Shown: positions 13,820 to 25,884, counted from the first letter of the stretch. The stretch is DNA of 64,000 nucleotides from Phallus indusiatus (GCA_027605045.1 JAQFWX010000011.1:930001-994000); one strand, 5' to 3'. A program made the numbers and translations. The notes: generated by a model from the letters alone, not told the origin.

Positions 13820-15329
13820 TCATGGCTGGTTTGGCGTCTCCACTGTCTGGCTTGGGGGCTTGCCATCCTCCTCCTCCGCTTTTTCCCAATCTTTCACAGC
13901 CTCCTCCAAGCCCTCCCAAACATCTCTCCCTAGCTTCTCATCGCCCAGCCCAATTCTGGTGACATCGGGTACCTGACTTCGATGAGGGGTATCCCAGTCT
14001 CGTCATCCCCCAAGGGCAGTCTAACGACAGAACAGTCGGCATATAATGCCCCAGGAACCAAAACTTCTTCAGCTTCTTCTTCAGAGGTACGACCCGCAGT
14101 CGCGCTCTCACTTTGTTCTTGTGTCTGTGTCTGTGTGGGTTCTTCTACTATCGGAAGATGATTACGCATCAAAGGCCGGGGTACACATAGCACATGAAGG
14201 ACGCTTTGCATAGATGAACTTGGGCTTTTTGTGAGCAGAAATAATAACGGAAGACTAATAAAGTATCTAAAAAAAACCACATGAATGATATGCACCGTTA
14301 GTCTCATAAAAAATGGAGAAAAGATAAATATACTCACAAGATAGCGCTTAGCCAGGACCTCAAATATGAAGCGATATCACCAGGGGGTTTCAGCGGATGA
14401 TGTAACAAGAATGGAGCAGCGGTATCAGCGCGACTCACTCCAGGAGACACGCTCACTGCCATGATGTTTGACTTTTGTGGTTCATTGCTGGGCTTGGTCG
14501 GAGAGGGAAGGGCGTCCAGAATTCGTTGCAGATGACGGGTGAAGATGACAGTGTGTAACGCTCGGTGCCCTTCTGAGATAAATATATCGCCATTGTGCTG
14601 GGAGGTTTTTGATCCAAGCTCTGCACCAAACCGTTTCACCGCCGCGGCATAGAAAGGGTTCACGACATTGATAATTCTGATATCCCGGTCGGCAGGTGCT
14701 ACTAGCATGGCGGGGAGCAGTAACGTAATTAGTAAAAACGTCGCCAGTGACTTCGTTTCTCTCTCCTTCTTTTCTTGTGTACGAATCTCCGCCTTGTTCG
14801 AGCATCCTGTTTTCCAAGTCCCGATGTGGCTATATTCGTGTGCCAATATGAGCGCGTCGATTCGTCGAGTTTGGTTGTTTTCAATGGTTGCAAATTTCCG
14901 ACAAAATTCTTTGATGGTTTTCGGAGATTCCAATGGGCACGGCTCAGCGTAAATAAATTCATTGGAAGTCGTAGAACGCAATAGTGTCAAGATCTCGCTT
15001 TGTACAGCTGTAAGTTTTGGCGTCGGTAGAAGAACGATAATGTGGGCTCCTTTTTTAGCCAAATGTTCTAATAACGTCAGGCCGAGAGGTGTGAATGCTC
15101 CCTGTCAAGTAGTATTTGTGTCAGAATATCGTATTAGACTAATGCAAGGCCCGCAAAAATTTACAGTTAAAACGATTGTGCGTGCATGAAGATCACGGTC
15201 CCTTGTCGTCCGTCTTCCTTGCGAATATGCATAAGTAAGAATGAGGGTAATTATTGTAGCTATAGAAGGCGCATAGTAATTAGTTGAAATCTTTTGAGAT
15301 ATGAATGTTGAAAGAATTGGGAGAACCAT
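13820..15329 (-). CDS. Membrane-anchored SDR-like oxidoreductase, PBR1/YNL181W-type
   Basis: The start at 15329 gives an N-terminal hydrophobic segment (IATIITLILTYAYS). The first intron then joins RTIVLTV to GAFTPLGLTLLEHLAKKGAHIIVLLP, a variant Rossmann nucleotide-binding loop (TGaxxxxG type). Downstream come LILAHEYSHIG, a second hydrophobic stretch (TFLLITLLLPAML), FYAAAVKRFG carrying the YxxxK active-site pattern of short-chain dehydrogenases, and SVSPGVSRADTA. This resembles the fungal family that includes yeast Pbr1. The C-terminus is best read by removing a 53-56 nt intron near 13969-14024, giving DVTRIGLGDEKLGRDVWEGL and a stop at 13820. Without that intron the frame ends earlier, at about 13930. 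It is probably an ER-membrane enzyme; substrate unknown. Confidence 0.7.
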
Positions 15330-15636
15330 CCCGGATTCATTCTGTCACGGTAGTAACACGCTACTTATGGGGGTAAAAAAGCAAAACATCTCATAAAATG
15401 AATGATATCTCAAATTATCTATTGTTCAACTTTCTACATTTACATCAACCTAAAGCAATTGCTGTACACTGCATGATGAGAAGAGTCCTATACACATGAG
15501 AGAGAGAAACCTCGAAAACAAAAACAACGGAGTCGACGTCAGAAATAAAGCGAAAAGATTCCTTTCCAAAAAAAAAGAAGAAAAAAAATATGACGAGATA
15601 TAGTACTTATTGATAGGCGTCTAGCAGGTCTGGGTA
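15330..15636. other. Short intergenic region with poly-A/G tracts
   Basis: About 300 bp between two minus-strand genes: upstream of the PBR1-like gene and downstream of the RhoGEF gene. It has an A-rich run at 15567-15590. Nothing else is supported. Confidence 0.4.
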
Positions 15637-18551
15637 TCATGAATTAACGATGAGGAAGCTGGCGAATACCCATCCGATTAGACCATTTGGGTCTCTGGCC
15701 AGTAATAAACTGTCGTCACCGTCTTCATCCGGGAGACGTAAAGGAAGATCTTCGTGCTCCCGGGGATGACCTAACTCATATAATATGTCCAAGTCGTCTC
15801 CCGCTTGTAATGACAGAAATGGTCTTCCATGATACAGCGGTAATGTATATCCTTCAGTGGAAATTGCATGGGTTGCAATGCAAGTGTAAAGCACTTCAAT
15901 ATCGGGCTCAGTGATATCTATAACCCCAGGTATCTCCCGTTGTGCATAATCATCGAATGTAGACTTTGTAGCACGTCGAGATGTTCGTTTTCCAGGAGAT
16001 TTGAACGCGTCTGTTATTCGCCTCCTTAAACTAGGGCTCTTCGTGAGCTGAGCCCTAGGCTCAGAATCTTGTTCCTGCATTAATTGTGGGGCGCTCCTGT
16101 TATTTAGACTTGTAGAAGAATGCTGTTGCCCAGAATTGTCTGGCAGATAAGTAATGTCCATCCCAACATTAGCATCATTGGAACGAGTTGATAATTGATA
16201 GTTCGAAGATGTGGATGAGGTTGAATGTAACGAGACACGTGGAGAAGGTTGAGCATAAGATGTTGAAGATTCCACGCTTACTTTAGTAAAATAACCAGAC
16301 GTGGATGAATCCTGAGTCTGTCGAGAAACCGACGAACGGTCACCGTCTGTATGAGTGGCCGATGGTCGTCTACTTTGAGAAGTATCGTCTTCCTCCTGAT
16401 AAATGCGCCTTTCGCTTTCATACTCTCTCCTGGCGTGGAATCTATCGATACTGTTTTTACGCGAGAGGGACGCCCTTTCAAAATCCCTGCGTTTCGCGCT
16501 CGCTTTAGTTGATGTCGACATCCCACTTCCCCTCCTCTTGATCGAATATTCATCTGGAGAAGCTACTCTATCCATAGGTGAAAATCCTTGTGCGACTTGT
16601 TGTAATAATGTGTCGATATCAAAGTCGACGGAATGGACCGAGCGACGGTTAGCATGATGGAATGAAGAGGATGATGGTGTTGCAGGTAGTGATCCAGTTG
16701 CGAATGTAGTTGCGACGGTGGCGACAGGTCCAGTTCCAGCTCCAGTAGAAGAACGTGATAAGTGCTTATCTCGTCCAACAGGTGCTTTAATAATTTGGAG
16801 GTACGATATATTTCTTTCAACTTCTTCCCATCTTTCCCACCACAATTTGACGGTCTCTATAGCTCCGGCACTCATATCACCTTCTACACCAAGGGCGTCC
16901 CATAATTCAACCCATTGTGCACGAACTTCTTTCCAAAATGAAGCTTGCCAGTTTGCCAGTTGAGCAATGCAGGCCAAAAACCCTCGCTCGAGCAGAGTTA
17001 TATACTGAGGGAGCTCTGCTTTGAGCTGGGCTTCCAGAGCTAAGTAAGACTGAGAAGCCTCTACAAGTGAGTTAGGCGGGCGTTGCTTCGAGATTGGGGT
17101 CTCGAGAAGCTGTAGATGTTGCGGACGAAGGGCATGAAGGTGCTCCAGAAGGCGCGAAGGCTGTCGTATGGTTCCTAACAAGTGGGAAAGTTTGGATATA
17201 AGCAATGTGCGTATAGCCATATCCAAAGACACCCAAATAGGCAATATTTGATTTGAGATTATTTCACTGAAGAGATCCAGGCCTCAGAATTATGGGGTCT
17301 GTTCAAGCCGATGACGCGACCAAAAGAAAGGGACCACTTTGTCAATTCGGACATGCAATTTTGAACACATGCACTCCAGGAGACAGTTGCTTTTGCAAAA
17401 TTTTGAGCGAACTCTTCGCAGTCATGAAGCCTCTACAATAAAAAAAATAGGTTCTGTCATGTAGTGATGAAAGGAAGGAAAGAAAAAACAGGTCGCACTT
17501 TCTCAAGGGCGTCGAGTTCACCACTATCTTGAGAGAGGGCTTTATATTTAAGACTTTTAAGGCTCTTCAGACGAATTGGAGGATGTTTGTCATTTAGCAG
17601 ACTTTTGACGACTTCAATACGTCGGCGACCTTCATTCACGCTGCGAGCGACTTCTTCAACTTTATCGCGCGCCAAACGCAGATTATCCCTGATTTGTCCG
17701 GGAGGAGTATCGTCTATAATTGCGTTGAGAAGCAAAGGGTATTTGAGGAGACGTTGGACGGGTTTAATTAATAATGAGGGTAGATCCCAGGCATGGGTAT
17801 AAGATTGGGCTAAGGTACGGGTTTCCGTTAGATAGGCAGTAAGTGCTGGTGTTTGAGGCAGGGAATTGAGATGTGAGAGGGCAGAAGGATGGCGTGTAAT
17901 GTACGAGGTATAAGGCGGTTTCATAATGGGTATCTAGAAATATTGAATGAGAATCAAATGTATGAATGTGATACTATCGCTACGCACCATAGATACGAAG
18001 GTATCAGCGACGGCATTCTGGCTGTCGCTTTCAGAATCCAGCACTCCTTTGAGGGCTTTTTCTAGTTTCTGGCAAAATAGCTCTGAAAGAACAGCGAGCT
18101 CCTCTATGTTTCCAAAAATGATTTTGACGTCTTCTTTGGACATGGGAGGGCTGGCGTTGTTGGCGGGCAATGAGAGGGTCTCCTGGAGAGATAAGTCGGA
18201 AGTGAGCGGAATGCCCAGAGCGCGTGGAATATGAACATCGCGAATGAGAGCCAAATCGGCCGCATATGCCTTTTCAGACGACAGTAGCTCCAGGAGAGCA
18301 TGTTTCTGCTTCGAAATGACTGGATCTCGGGTAGTTGATGAGGAAGTGGTGTCGGTCGATTTTCTATGGGACAGTCGTAGTGGAGAGCGAGCTGGAATTG
18401 GGGGAGAGGAAGGACTTTCTGGCGCTGAGGGTGGGAGTGGAGGGAGCAGAGCATAGCGTCGTGATCGTAGACTCAGCGGGGAAGGAGAACTGGGGCGATG
18501 GGGCGAGGAGGCGGAATCGGAGGGGGGCGGGGTAGCTATTGACAGCATCAT
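15637..18551 (-). CDS. Rho guanine nucleotide exchange factor with DH, BAR and SH3 domains
   Basis: Start at 18551 (second of two consecutive ATGs also possible). After a Pro/Ser-rich leader, the DH domain runs from KQKHALLELLSSEKAYAADL (CR1) through LLIKPVQRLLKYPLLL (CR3, the catalytic helix) to GRRRIEVVKSLLND. A helical BAR-like region follows (WSACVQNCMSELTKW, WVSLDMAIRTLLISKLSHLL, LLERGFLACIAQLANWQASF). Then comes a long Ser-rich linker and a C-terminal SH3-like fold ending GWVFASFLIVNS. No PH domain is seen; DH-BAR without PH is the layout of Cdc42 GEFs of the Tuba/DNMBP and fission yeast Gef1 type. It probably activates Cdc42 or Rho GTPases at the cell cortex for polarity or septation. 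Near 17276-17290 the frame of the exon ending SEA and that of LDLFSEII do not match without an atypical 38-nt intron or a one-base change (see findings). Confidence 0.85.
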
Positions 18552-18904
18552 TGTCGACGGGCAACGACACGAGAGATGATGAACACAAAGAAAGAGATGT
18601 CGAGGACACTAAATCAAAGAGCACCCGCACATTCACTTCACCGCGTTGCTGGGGTCACGGAAGAATATGTCACTATGTCACTTGTCTCGGGCATGGAACA
18701 ACATTTAGATTGTATTTCATTGTTTCTTCTAGCCTAAATCTAAATAAAATGATATTGTCTTTACCGAATGAAGGACTAATGCTTTCCGCGTATTGCTATT
18801 CAAGAACGCAACTTTGCATGTTCAATGAGTTTAATGCTGATTTTCATTCTCTTCCGTTTCGCCCGATTTCTAGTGCCACGTAAATCTTGCGTAGACGCTG
18901 GCTG
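18552..18904. other. Intergenic region between RhoGEF start and TRS31 stop
   Basis: About 350 bp holding the promoter of the minus-strand RhoGEF gene and the 3' end of the TRAPP gene. No TATA box, repeat or RNA gene was seen. Confidence 0.4.
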
Positions 18905-19836
18905 TCATTTGAGGGCTTCCTCACGCTCCAGGACTTCTTTTTGAAACTTGATAAGAATTGTTGTGCGCGAGGGATGGGCATCGGTAGGGACCGAATGAGC
19001 TGTTACTCTGGCGGGCTAATGGACGTAGTGAGTGTGGGCATACGGACGCACATCAATTATATTCATGGCTGATCCATGGCCGAGGTGGGAAACAGAAACT
19101 CACGAAGCCCAATCCATCTAAAACGGCCTCGACTATCCCAGCAGTTATAGCCGAACAACTAAGAGAGCTCATGTCGCGGGGCACGGAGATGAACCGAGTA
19201 AGAGGTGGATCATTATCAACAAGCATATCTGTAGTGTCGGAAAGAGAAAATAAAGGCTATTCAGAAAGGAGAAAAAGGTAGAAAGAAAAAAAATAGGGAG
19301 CATTCACATTCATCGCTATTCTCTACACTTCTCTCTATAGCGTCGGCGGGTTTACCGAACATTGCGCGCCACAGTTGAGTATGGATCATCATGATGGCAG
19401 GTAAGAATCTAATTTCTCTTTTAGGGTTCTTCGAAAGCGACTCTGTTCGCCATGACAGCAGTTCTAGGTAACGCGTTCCTATACGGTAACCCAGAGTATT
19501 TAGACTGATAGCGGCACGTCAGGATTCTTGGGCTCGGAGATGAAACGCAAAAAAAACCAACCGACGTTCCAAGTCTTCAATGCCTTCAACGCGATTCTGA
19601 GTGTATTGTATTATTTCTGAGAAGAGGAAACTAAACGCTGATAGAGAAACTTCTGCATTTCTGGTCTTGTTCAAAGGTCTATCGTAGATTGAAGGCCGGG
19701 ATGTACTTTTGAACTGTGTGTTCAGGGACGCAGCAAGTGACGGTGCAGGTAACGAGAACCTTGAACTTGTGGAAGTTGTCGAGGCGGGCTGGTCAAGCGA
19801 CGAAATGAGAATCGAGAATGAGGCTGCATTGCTCAC
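18905..19836 (-). CDS. TRS31: TRAPP complex subunit Trs31/TRAPPC5
   Basis: The first exon (start 19836) has a Ser/Thr-rich leader and then RPSIYDRPLNKTRNAEVSLS, AFSFLFSEIIQYTQNRVEGI and EDLERR. These are the conserved start of Bet3-family subunit Trs31. Later exons give GYRVGTRYLELLSWR, IRFLPAIMMIHTQLWRAMFG, DNDPPLTRFISVPRDMSSLS, CSAITAGIVEAVLDGLGF and a C-terminus PTDAHPSRTTILIKFQKEVL, with stop at 18905. The conserved body is family-typical, and the N-terminal leader of about 40 residues is extra compared with the yeast core. It is a cytosolic subunit of the TRAPP I/II/III tethering complexes, which act as Rab (Ypt1/Ypt31) exchange factors on ER-Golgi and autophagy membranes. The gene shares a 620-bp divergent region with TIM50. 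Confidence 0.93.
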
Positions 19837-20458
19837 AAATAGACGCGCGGAATTATTCTCATGCTACCATACCAATGTGTCCGGAAAGTATCTGGATCTA
19901 ATCTAATGATTCCTTTACTTTTGACAGCATTGTCAGATCTTCGTAAGCACATTTGCAAAATCAAATTCATCAGTCATGAGTACCAGATGTTCATATGGCG
20001 AAGGCTTGACATGTGCGATTTCTCAATACTTGCCTTATGAATAGGACGGACAACTCGCAATGCACCGCCAGACTACTGAATCAGGTTATCATTCCATGTC
20101 AGGTGTTTCGTACGCGCTGCCTCGATGCTATAGCACTTCGAATATCACATCTACATTTATACATGCCATGTATAAATTATCACAGTGTATGGCAGCTTTA
20201 ACATGTTCTTATCGAGATTGTCAGTATTTTTCAGGATGCATGAAATCGAATCTAAGCACAGAATTGAGTGACAATAGCTTCATATCCACACTCACAATGT
20301 ATTTCGAAGAACTTGAAGTGTTTTGGTGTGAGATCCCTCGCGCGCCAAAGACTTTCTTTACGTAAAAAAGTGTGCAAAGCATTCCGCTTTTCTGAGCTTT
20401 GTTTCTTGTTGGTCAGTCGTAGCTGTCGACGAGCAAAGCAAGTTCTCTTCTTGTTTCA
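19837..20458. promoter_or_regulatory. Divergent upstream region of TRS31 and TIM50
   Basis: About 620 bp between two divergently transcribed housekeeping genes. Several short ORFs cross it, but none resembles a protein. Promoters for both genes are inferred from position only. Confidence 0.4.
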
Positions 20459-22621
20459 ATGCAGGCACTAGTTGCCAGGACACTATTACGACAGCAGAAT
20501 GTGTTTATTACGAAAGTGACACAGCATACTGTGCGCTACAAATCCAGTCGTCCTCCTTCGCTGACAGGGACCGGAAAGGAAGGGAAGGGAAAGAATAGCC
20601 AAAATGCCAAATCGCAAAGTGAAAATCCAGATGATAAGCTTGGGACTAATGCTCATAACGGTAATGTTTTGTTTCAATGGCCAGAAGTATATTTTGTTTA
20701 AAGAAAATTTATTGGGATTAGAGAATTTGGAATCCAAATCTACTTTCCCCTTCACGCCGCCATCTGGGTCGTCGGCATCTGCTGAAACAGCAGAGGACCC
20801 TCTTGTAAAGCGGTCCTCTGTTCAAGGGCAATCTGAGAAAGCCAAGCAGGATGCCGACGCTACAGCTACTCCTCCACCGCCTATTCGACCGTTCTCTTTG
20901 GACTTTTCACCTCCAGAATTCGAACCTCAGGCAAATGAAGGATCGGACAAGTCTTCCACCCAAAACGAGTCAAGCTCATCTGGATCGTCCTCATCTTCAA
21001 GGACGAACGCAGCTACGAAGTTGTCTGGTTTAACAGAGGCCGCGGCTGAAAATGCCTCAGCACAGTCTCAGCGTACTGGTGCTCGTTCTTCAAAAGGATC
21101 CCTATCCTCTATCGAACGGAAACGACGAAATGCTCTTCGGACCTTTTTCCTCGTCGGAGGAGTAGCATTAGGTTCTTTAGTTGTCTATATGGGCCGTCCA
21201 TGGGAGGATGCGGATTACAAAAAACATGTTAAAATTGACAAGGTACCAAATTGTGTCTTCTCGTCGTTTTTTTTCGTTGATCTCCTGCTCAGGATGCAGG
21301 TCGCTGGACTCGCACCGTTCACAGATTCAATCAATTTACTGGGGTAAAGATATTATTTTCCTTTCACAAATTGTTTCCTAATCCGGTTAAAGATCTTCAC
21401 TGAGCCTGTGTGGGAGGAGTTATTACCACCACAAATCCCAGGCGAAGAACGTCCTTACACATTGGTTCTCTCTGTAGATGATCTTCTTGTCACATCTATC
21501 TGGGATGTATGTCTTCGTACTTTATTTGTCGGAGATACGATTCTTGATTACATATTTGAATTTAGCGTCAGCATGGATGGCGGACGGCCAAACGACCCGG
21601 TGTAGACTACTTTCTCAATTATCTATCACAATGGTTTGAGATTGTTATTTTCACGACAAATCAATATTATGTACGTTCTCGCCTTTTATCTCCTGTTCAA
21701 TTTATCTGAAGATCCTTGAAGCTTACTGATCAGATAATTGAAAAACTCGATCCCTTACGCTCTATCGTTGCTTATAGATTGTACCGCGAATCAACGAGAT
21801 TTCAGGATGGCCACGTTGTCAAGGTTCAATCACTTTTCTCTCTCTTTCCCGTGTGCGTTGGCTTATTTGGTTATGACAGGACATATCCCATTTGAATCGT
21901 GATCTTTCCAAAGTAATTGCAATTGATACGGATGCAGACCACTACTCTCTTCAGCCCGAAAACGCGATAATCGTTCCACCATGGAAAGGTGACTCAAATG
22001 ACAAGGGTCTCGTGGGACTCATACCATTTTTGGAATGTAAGCTGTTGAATATCGAAAAACCCTAACAAATGTTTATGCCTCCGCTTTTTTGAACATTTAG
22101 CCATTGGTATTTACGCCCCAGACGATATTAGACCCATAGTTTCTGCTTACCGCGGCAAAGACATAATAACCGAATATGCCAAAGTCGAAGCTGAACAGAA
22201 AAAAAGGCAACTCGAGGAGTGGTCAAAGACCGGAAACGTCAAAAAGCAATCCTCTGGATCTTCATGGTTTAGCTCCCTGTTTGGCAGTCACACATCGTCA
22301 ACCCAAACGACGTCGAAGCCACCCCTCACGTTCTTGGAACGCAAACGGTTAGAGGCCCAATACCACTATACGCTCGACCAACGACATAAAAAGGCCAACG
22401 AAGAAGCCATTTTGGCTTACTTTAAAGCCATGGATGAGGCCAACATGAAGGCAATGGGCGCGGGTTCGCTGATGGGATTCATTAAATCATGGAGTCAACC
22501 ACCACCCATCCCAGAAGCTCCTCCCCCTCCTCAGATTGTTTACCTGCCGCCTCTTCCTCCACCACCGGAATTGGTCAACGCTGGATACTTTGGAGAGCGC
22601 GGGATTCCTGGAAAGAGGTAA
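20459..22621 (+). CDS. TIM50: Mitochondrial inner membrane translocase subunit Tim50
   Basis: The start at 20459 yields an Arg/Gln-rich amphipathic presequence ([19 protein letters not shown]). A disordered Ser-rich region follows, then one membrane helix ([17 protein letters not shown]) preceding the intermembrane-space domain. That domain is the FCP1/NIF-like fold: [27 protein letters not shown] (DxDx-type site, here VDDLL), [62 protein letters not shown] and [10 protein letters not shown]. The C-terminus is a helical stretch ([20 protein letters not shown]) and a proline-rich tail, as in fungal Tim50. It is the presequence receptor of the TIM23 complex and contacts Tim23 and Tom22. At least six small introns are visible, for example after GTNAHN (about 20661-20704) and inside KHVKIDK. 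It follows TRS31 head to head. Confidence 0.95.
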
Positions 22622-22900
22622 TGGCGTATATATAAAGGGGGGACAGCTCGAAGTCAAAATACCACCACTCGCCTGTATCCGGTTATAGAATTTTTTTCAT
22701 TTTGAGCTGTAGCGAGAGGTGGTGCTAATCGTAGTTACAGCCCAAATCATTGCTTCCCTTGTATAAAGCATTTGCATATATACTAATCGTCAAAATGTGT
22801 CAAATCGTAAATTGTTTTCTTCGGAAAGTAAGACCGCTCTGGAAGTCATTCATTTTATTTCGGTTTGAATTAAGAATACATGTAAAGTGTGCTTAAATGT

Positions 22901-25019
22901 TCAGACTCCATAAAGAGGATTCTTAGTACCACGAACACCATCTTTAAGTCCTTCAACCTCAACAGACGACTTACTCTTCTCTCCATCCTCTTTTTCTTCG
23001 TCGGTTTTTGACGACGATTGGGAAGATCGACGGGATAATAGGGGGCGCCGTTGAATCATCGACATGGCACGCCGCGGTCTTACGTGTTCCACTTTAGCAC
23101 CCGAGGGCGACGTCCCAGGAGTCGCTGGACTAGGCGGTGGCGGTTTTGGAGAAAGACGAGCATTGGTTTGTTGGGGCTGTGTCGGGACGGAAGAAGACAC
23201 AGTATGGGAACGGGGGTGACCGGTACTCCTCCTTGTTTAGCGGGACCAGCATCAGTAGGTTGTCGCGAATGCCAGACTGTAACCGCACGCGGCTTTCGAG
23301 CAACTGGGGATTTGCTGAAAGAGGCTGGAAAACGGGGCCTACCTTTCAGCACAGGCGATGACGTCGTTGGATGATCGGCAAAAGCATTTTCCGACAGTGA
23401 TATCGTCGAGAGAGAAGGCGATTGAGTTCTAGAAGAGGTGGAAGACCGTCTGGTTCTACGAGCCGGCACTTTGGATGTGGAAGATTTGGGACTCTCCTCA
23501 ATTTGTTTAGTCTCGCCTTTCTGGGATATAGCATCGGAAGGAGGAGCCGATGGAGGAATATCTCTTGATGGAATGTCCGACGTCTTGTCAGACCTCAAAG
23601 AAGGTTTGCGAGGTCTCGTAACATCTCCCGTTCCAGTCATGATTTGGCTACCTTCCTCAACAGATCCCTTTTTCTCCCTGTCAAGTGATACACTTGAAGC
23701 ACCAGACACGTCTGATTCATGTCCTCCTTCCGACTTCTTGTCTTTGCCTTCTTCTACTTCTTCTGCAAAGTTGGTCACAGATTGAGATAATGGAGACCTT
23801 CCCCTTTGCGGAATTCCGTTGATGGTAGGCCGAAGCATATCGTGACGATCACGCTGGGAACTCGGACGCCGCAATGAGGCGAATCGAATACCTCTCGAAA
23901 ATGATGTGTTAGAACCTGTTGAGCCAGAGCTTGGAGACGAAACATCGCGAATCTGTGAAGGCTCCAAATCATGACCCTGATCTCTGATTCTATGGGGCTG
24001 TTTAACATTTGAACCCTCTATAGTACCCATGTTACTCGGTTCGGGTGCATTTTCCGAAGTGGCTGAATCGGTACGTGGGATGAATGCGGGCGCAGTTTCG
24101 AAACAGAGTGCGTGAATAGAATCAAATTCAACTTCTTGGTCTTGTTCTGAAACGTTGCTGTCTGTAGATTCCACTTCTTCAATGATAGGTGACGTGGTGC
24201 TGGGTGATCGAGTACCCTTTTTTGATGGTGGTGCCGTTAAAGTGTGAGCAATTGCTGTGGACTGATCCGAAGGTCCTAATTGTCTCGTAATATTCTCTGG
24301 GATATTTGATAAAGAGCGACCAAAAAAGTACGCATTAAGCTGATAATCATCATCATCTAAATCCGGTGGCACACCGAGAATAGTTTTCAATTTCGCCCAA
24401 AGAATTTCGCTACGTGGTTTAAGAATAGCACGAATGGTCGAAATCCACTTCACATCATCAACTTCTTCACGAGGGACGTCAAATAAAAGACTGCGAAATT
24501 TCGAAATTGTTTCTCATCGGAAAAAACGAGTTCGATGAGCGTCAAGGTAGAAACATTAGCAGGATGCTGGAGAAGGCTGGCGACTTCGGACTGTCTGTCA
24601 ACGAAAGGAAGATATAAGCCATTCGATAACGTCATAAATTTAGGTTTGGGTGGAGCGTTTGCCCTTTCGCTAGAAATGGTGCCTGTTGAAGCGGCAACAT
24701 CTCTCAGCTGAGGGCGGGGTGAATCAAGGGAGGTGACTGCAAGATCATGAATTTCTTGAGGACTCAGAGGGTGAGAATATGCTCGGAGATCGGGAGTTGA
24801 AGTACGGTGGGAAAATGACGAAGCAGAAAATGAAGTTCGCGATTTGCGTGGCGCTCGCTGAACGGGCTGAGCAGTATCGTCATGGCGAGGTAAAGAAATT
24901 ATACTGAGTCGACTCCGCACATGACGTGACTGTTGAGGAGATTGTTGGACATCAGGGGCTGGCGCTGAAGAGATGGAGCCGTGACGGAGGTTGGGTTTGT
25001 CGGAGCTCGTGGTAGTCAT
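22901..25019 (-). CDS. Large Ser/Pro-rich basidiomycete protein, function unknown
   Basis: The start at 25019 opens a low-complexity leader; a conserved-looking helical block follows. It runs SNGLYLPFVDRQSEVASLLQ, HPANVSTLTLIELVFSDEKQ, then, in the next frame, SLLFDVPREEVDDVKWISTI and WAKLKTILGVPPDLDDDDYQ. The rest is disordered Ser/Arg/Pro-rich sequence with many possible phosphosites. It ends GVRGTKNPLYGV at 22901. A 50-nt intron (about 23190-23240) cleanly rejoins two frames (QGG to PQQTNARLSP). By contrast, the change of frame at 24494-24509 coincides with an 8-bp near-perfect tandem repeat and has no plausible intron (see findings). I recognise no catalytic domain. The helical block suggests a conserved N-terminal module of agaric proteins; the partner is unknown. 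Confidence 0.7.
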
Positions 25020-25337
25020 GGTTAAAGAGCAACCAGCATGTCAGACACAAGGTAAGCAAAGGCAAAACACTTCATCCGAGACAAGGCAAGTCAAAAGTAA
25101 TGACGACTTTTTCTTGTGCATGCAGCGTGCAATCTTCAGTCTTGCTTAAACAGAAACACATATTCACCTGACAAATGCGACAACGTCGCCCGCGCATTTT
25201 ACGAATGTTGCCTGAAACTCGAGAAGCCTTCCGAGGCTTGTCCGGACAAGAAGAGGTGTCGTCTTTGGTTGGATAAACATGTGGAACGAAAATGAAAAAA
25301 AAATGGGGGTCCTGTTGGATGACATTTTCGTATCTAT
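25020..25337. other. Intergenic region upstream of the Ser/Pro-rich protein gene
   Basis: About 320 bp between two minus-strand genes. An A-rich run (25293-25302) is present. No supported element beyond the inferred promoter and terminator. Confidence 0.4.
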
Positions 25338-25884
25338 TCAGTGATTAGAATCATTTGATGTAATGCTGTGATCTAAATTGAATGGAAACTGCGATTGAGG
25401 TTCCCATGGCTGAACAGCTGGATCTGACTGAAGTTGAGTGGAAGTTGCAAGTGGAACCATGCTCGATAAAGTGAACCAATCTGATGATAACGATGGAACG
25501 GAAGGTACTATTTGAGAGGGAGAGACTGCAGGTGGTGGTAATGGCGGTTGTTGGAATGAAAACGATTCTGTCACGACCGCAGCAGCAGCGCCGTTTGGTT
25601 TCGCTGAGGAGTCTTCTGCATGAGTTATTGCATTTTGAATGTAATTTCCTGAATTTCAAATATGCATTATAGTCGGAATTGGATTGCAACTTGAATGTGA
25701 AACATTTGCCCACCGGCGTACCTTCTGCGCGTTGTACCAGTTTGACGTCGCTTCGCCTGATAGGAACTACACGTTTGACGTGCTCTTCAATGTGTTCTCT
25801 GTGTTGCTGAGCACTGGTGAAAGTTTCATTGCACCAGTCCCATCGACAATAATAGACTTGGATAGGTATTTGACTTTGCGACAT
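25338..25884 (-). CDS. Small single C2H2 zinc-finger protein
   Basis: Two exons. The first (from 25884) encodes an N-terminal finger YYCRWDWCNETFTSAQQHRE continuing to HIEEHV: Cys-x4-Cys ... His-x3-His. It is followed by the basic VKRVVPIRRSDVKLVQRAEG. A 73-nt intron with donor GTACGC and acceptor TTCAG joins GAA-G to NYIQNAITHAED. The remainder is Pro/Ser/Gln-rich (SFSFQQPPLPPPAVSPSQ) with acidic/aromatic patches resembling an activation region, and it stops at 25338. Predicted length is about 157 aa. One finger with a basic flank and an activation-like tail suggests a DNA-binding regulator, but a single finger is weak evidence for sequence-specific binding. No family name can be assigned. 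Confidence 0.7.
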
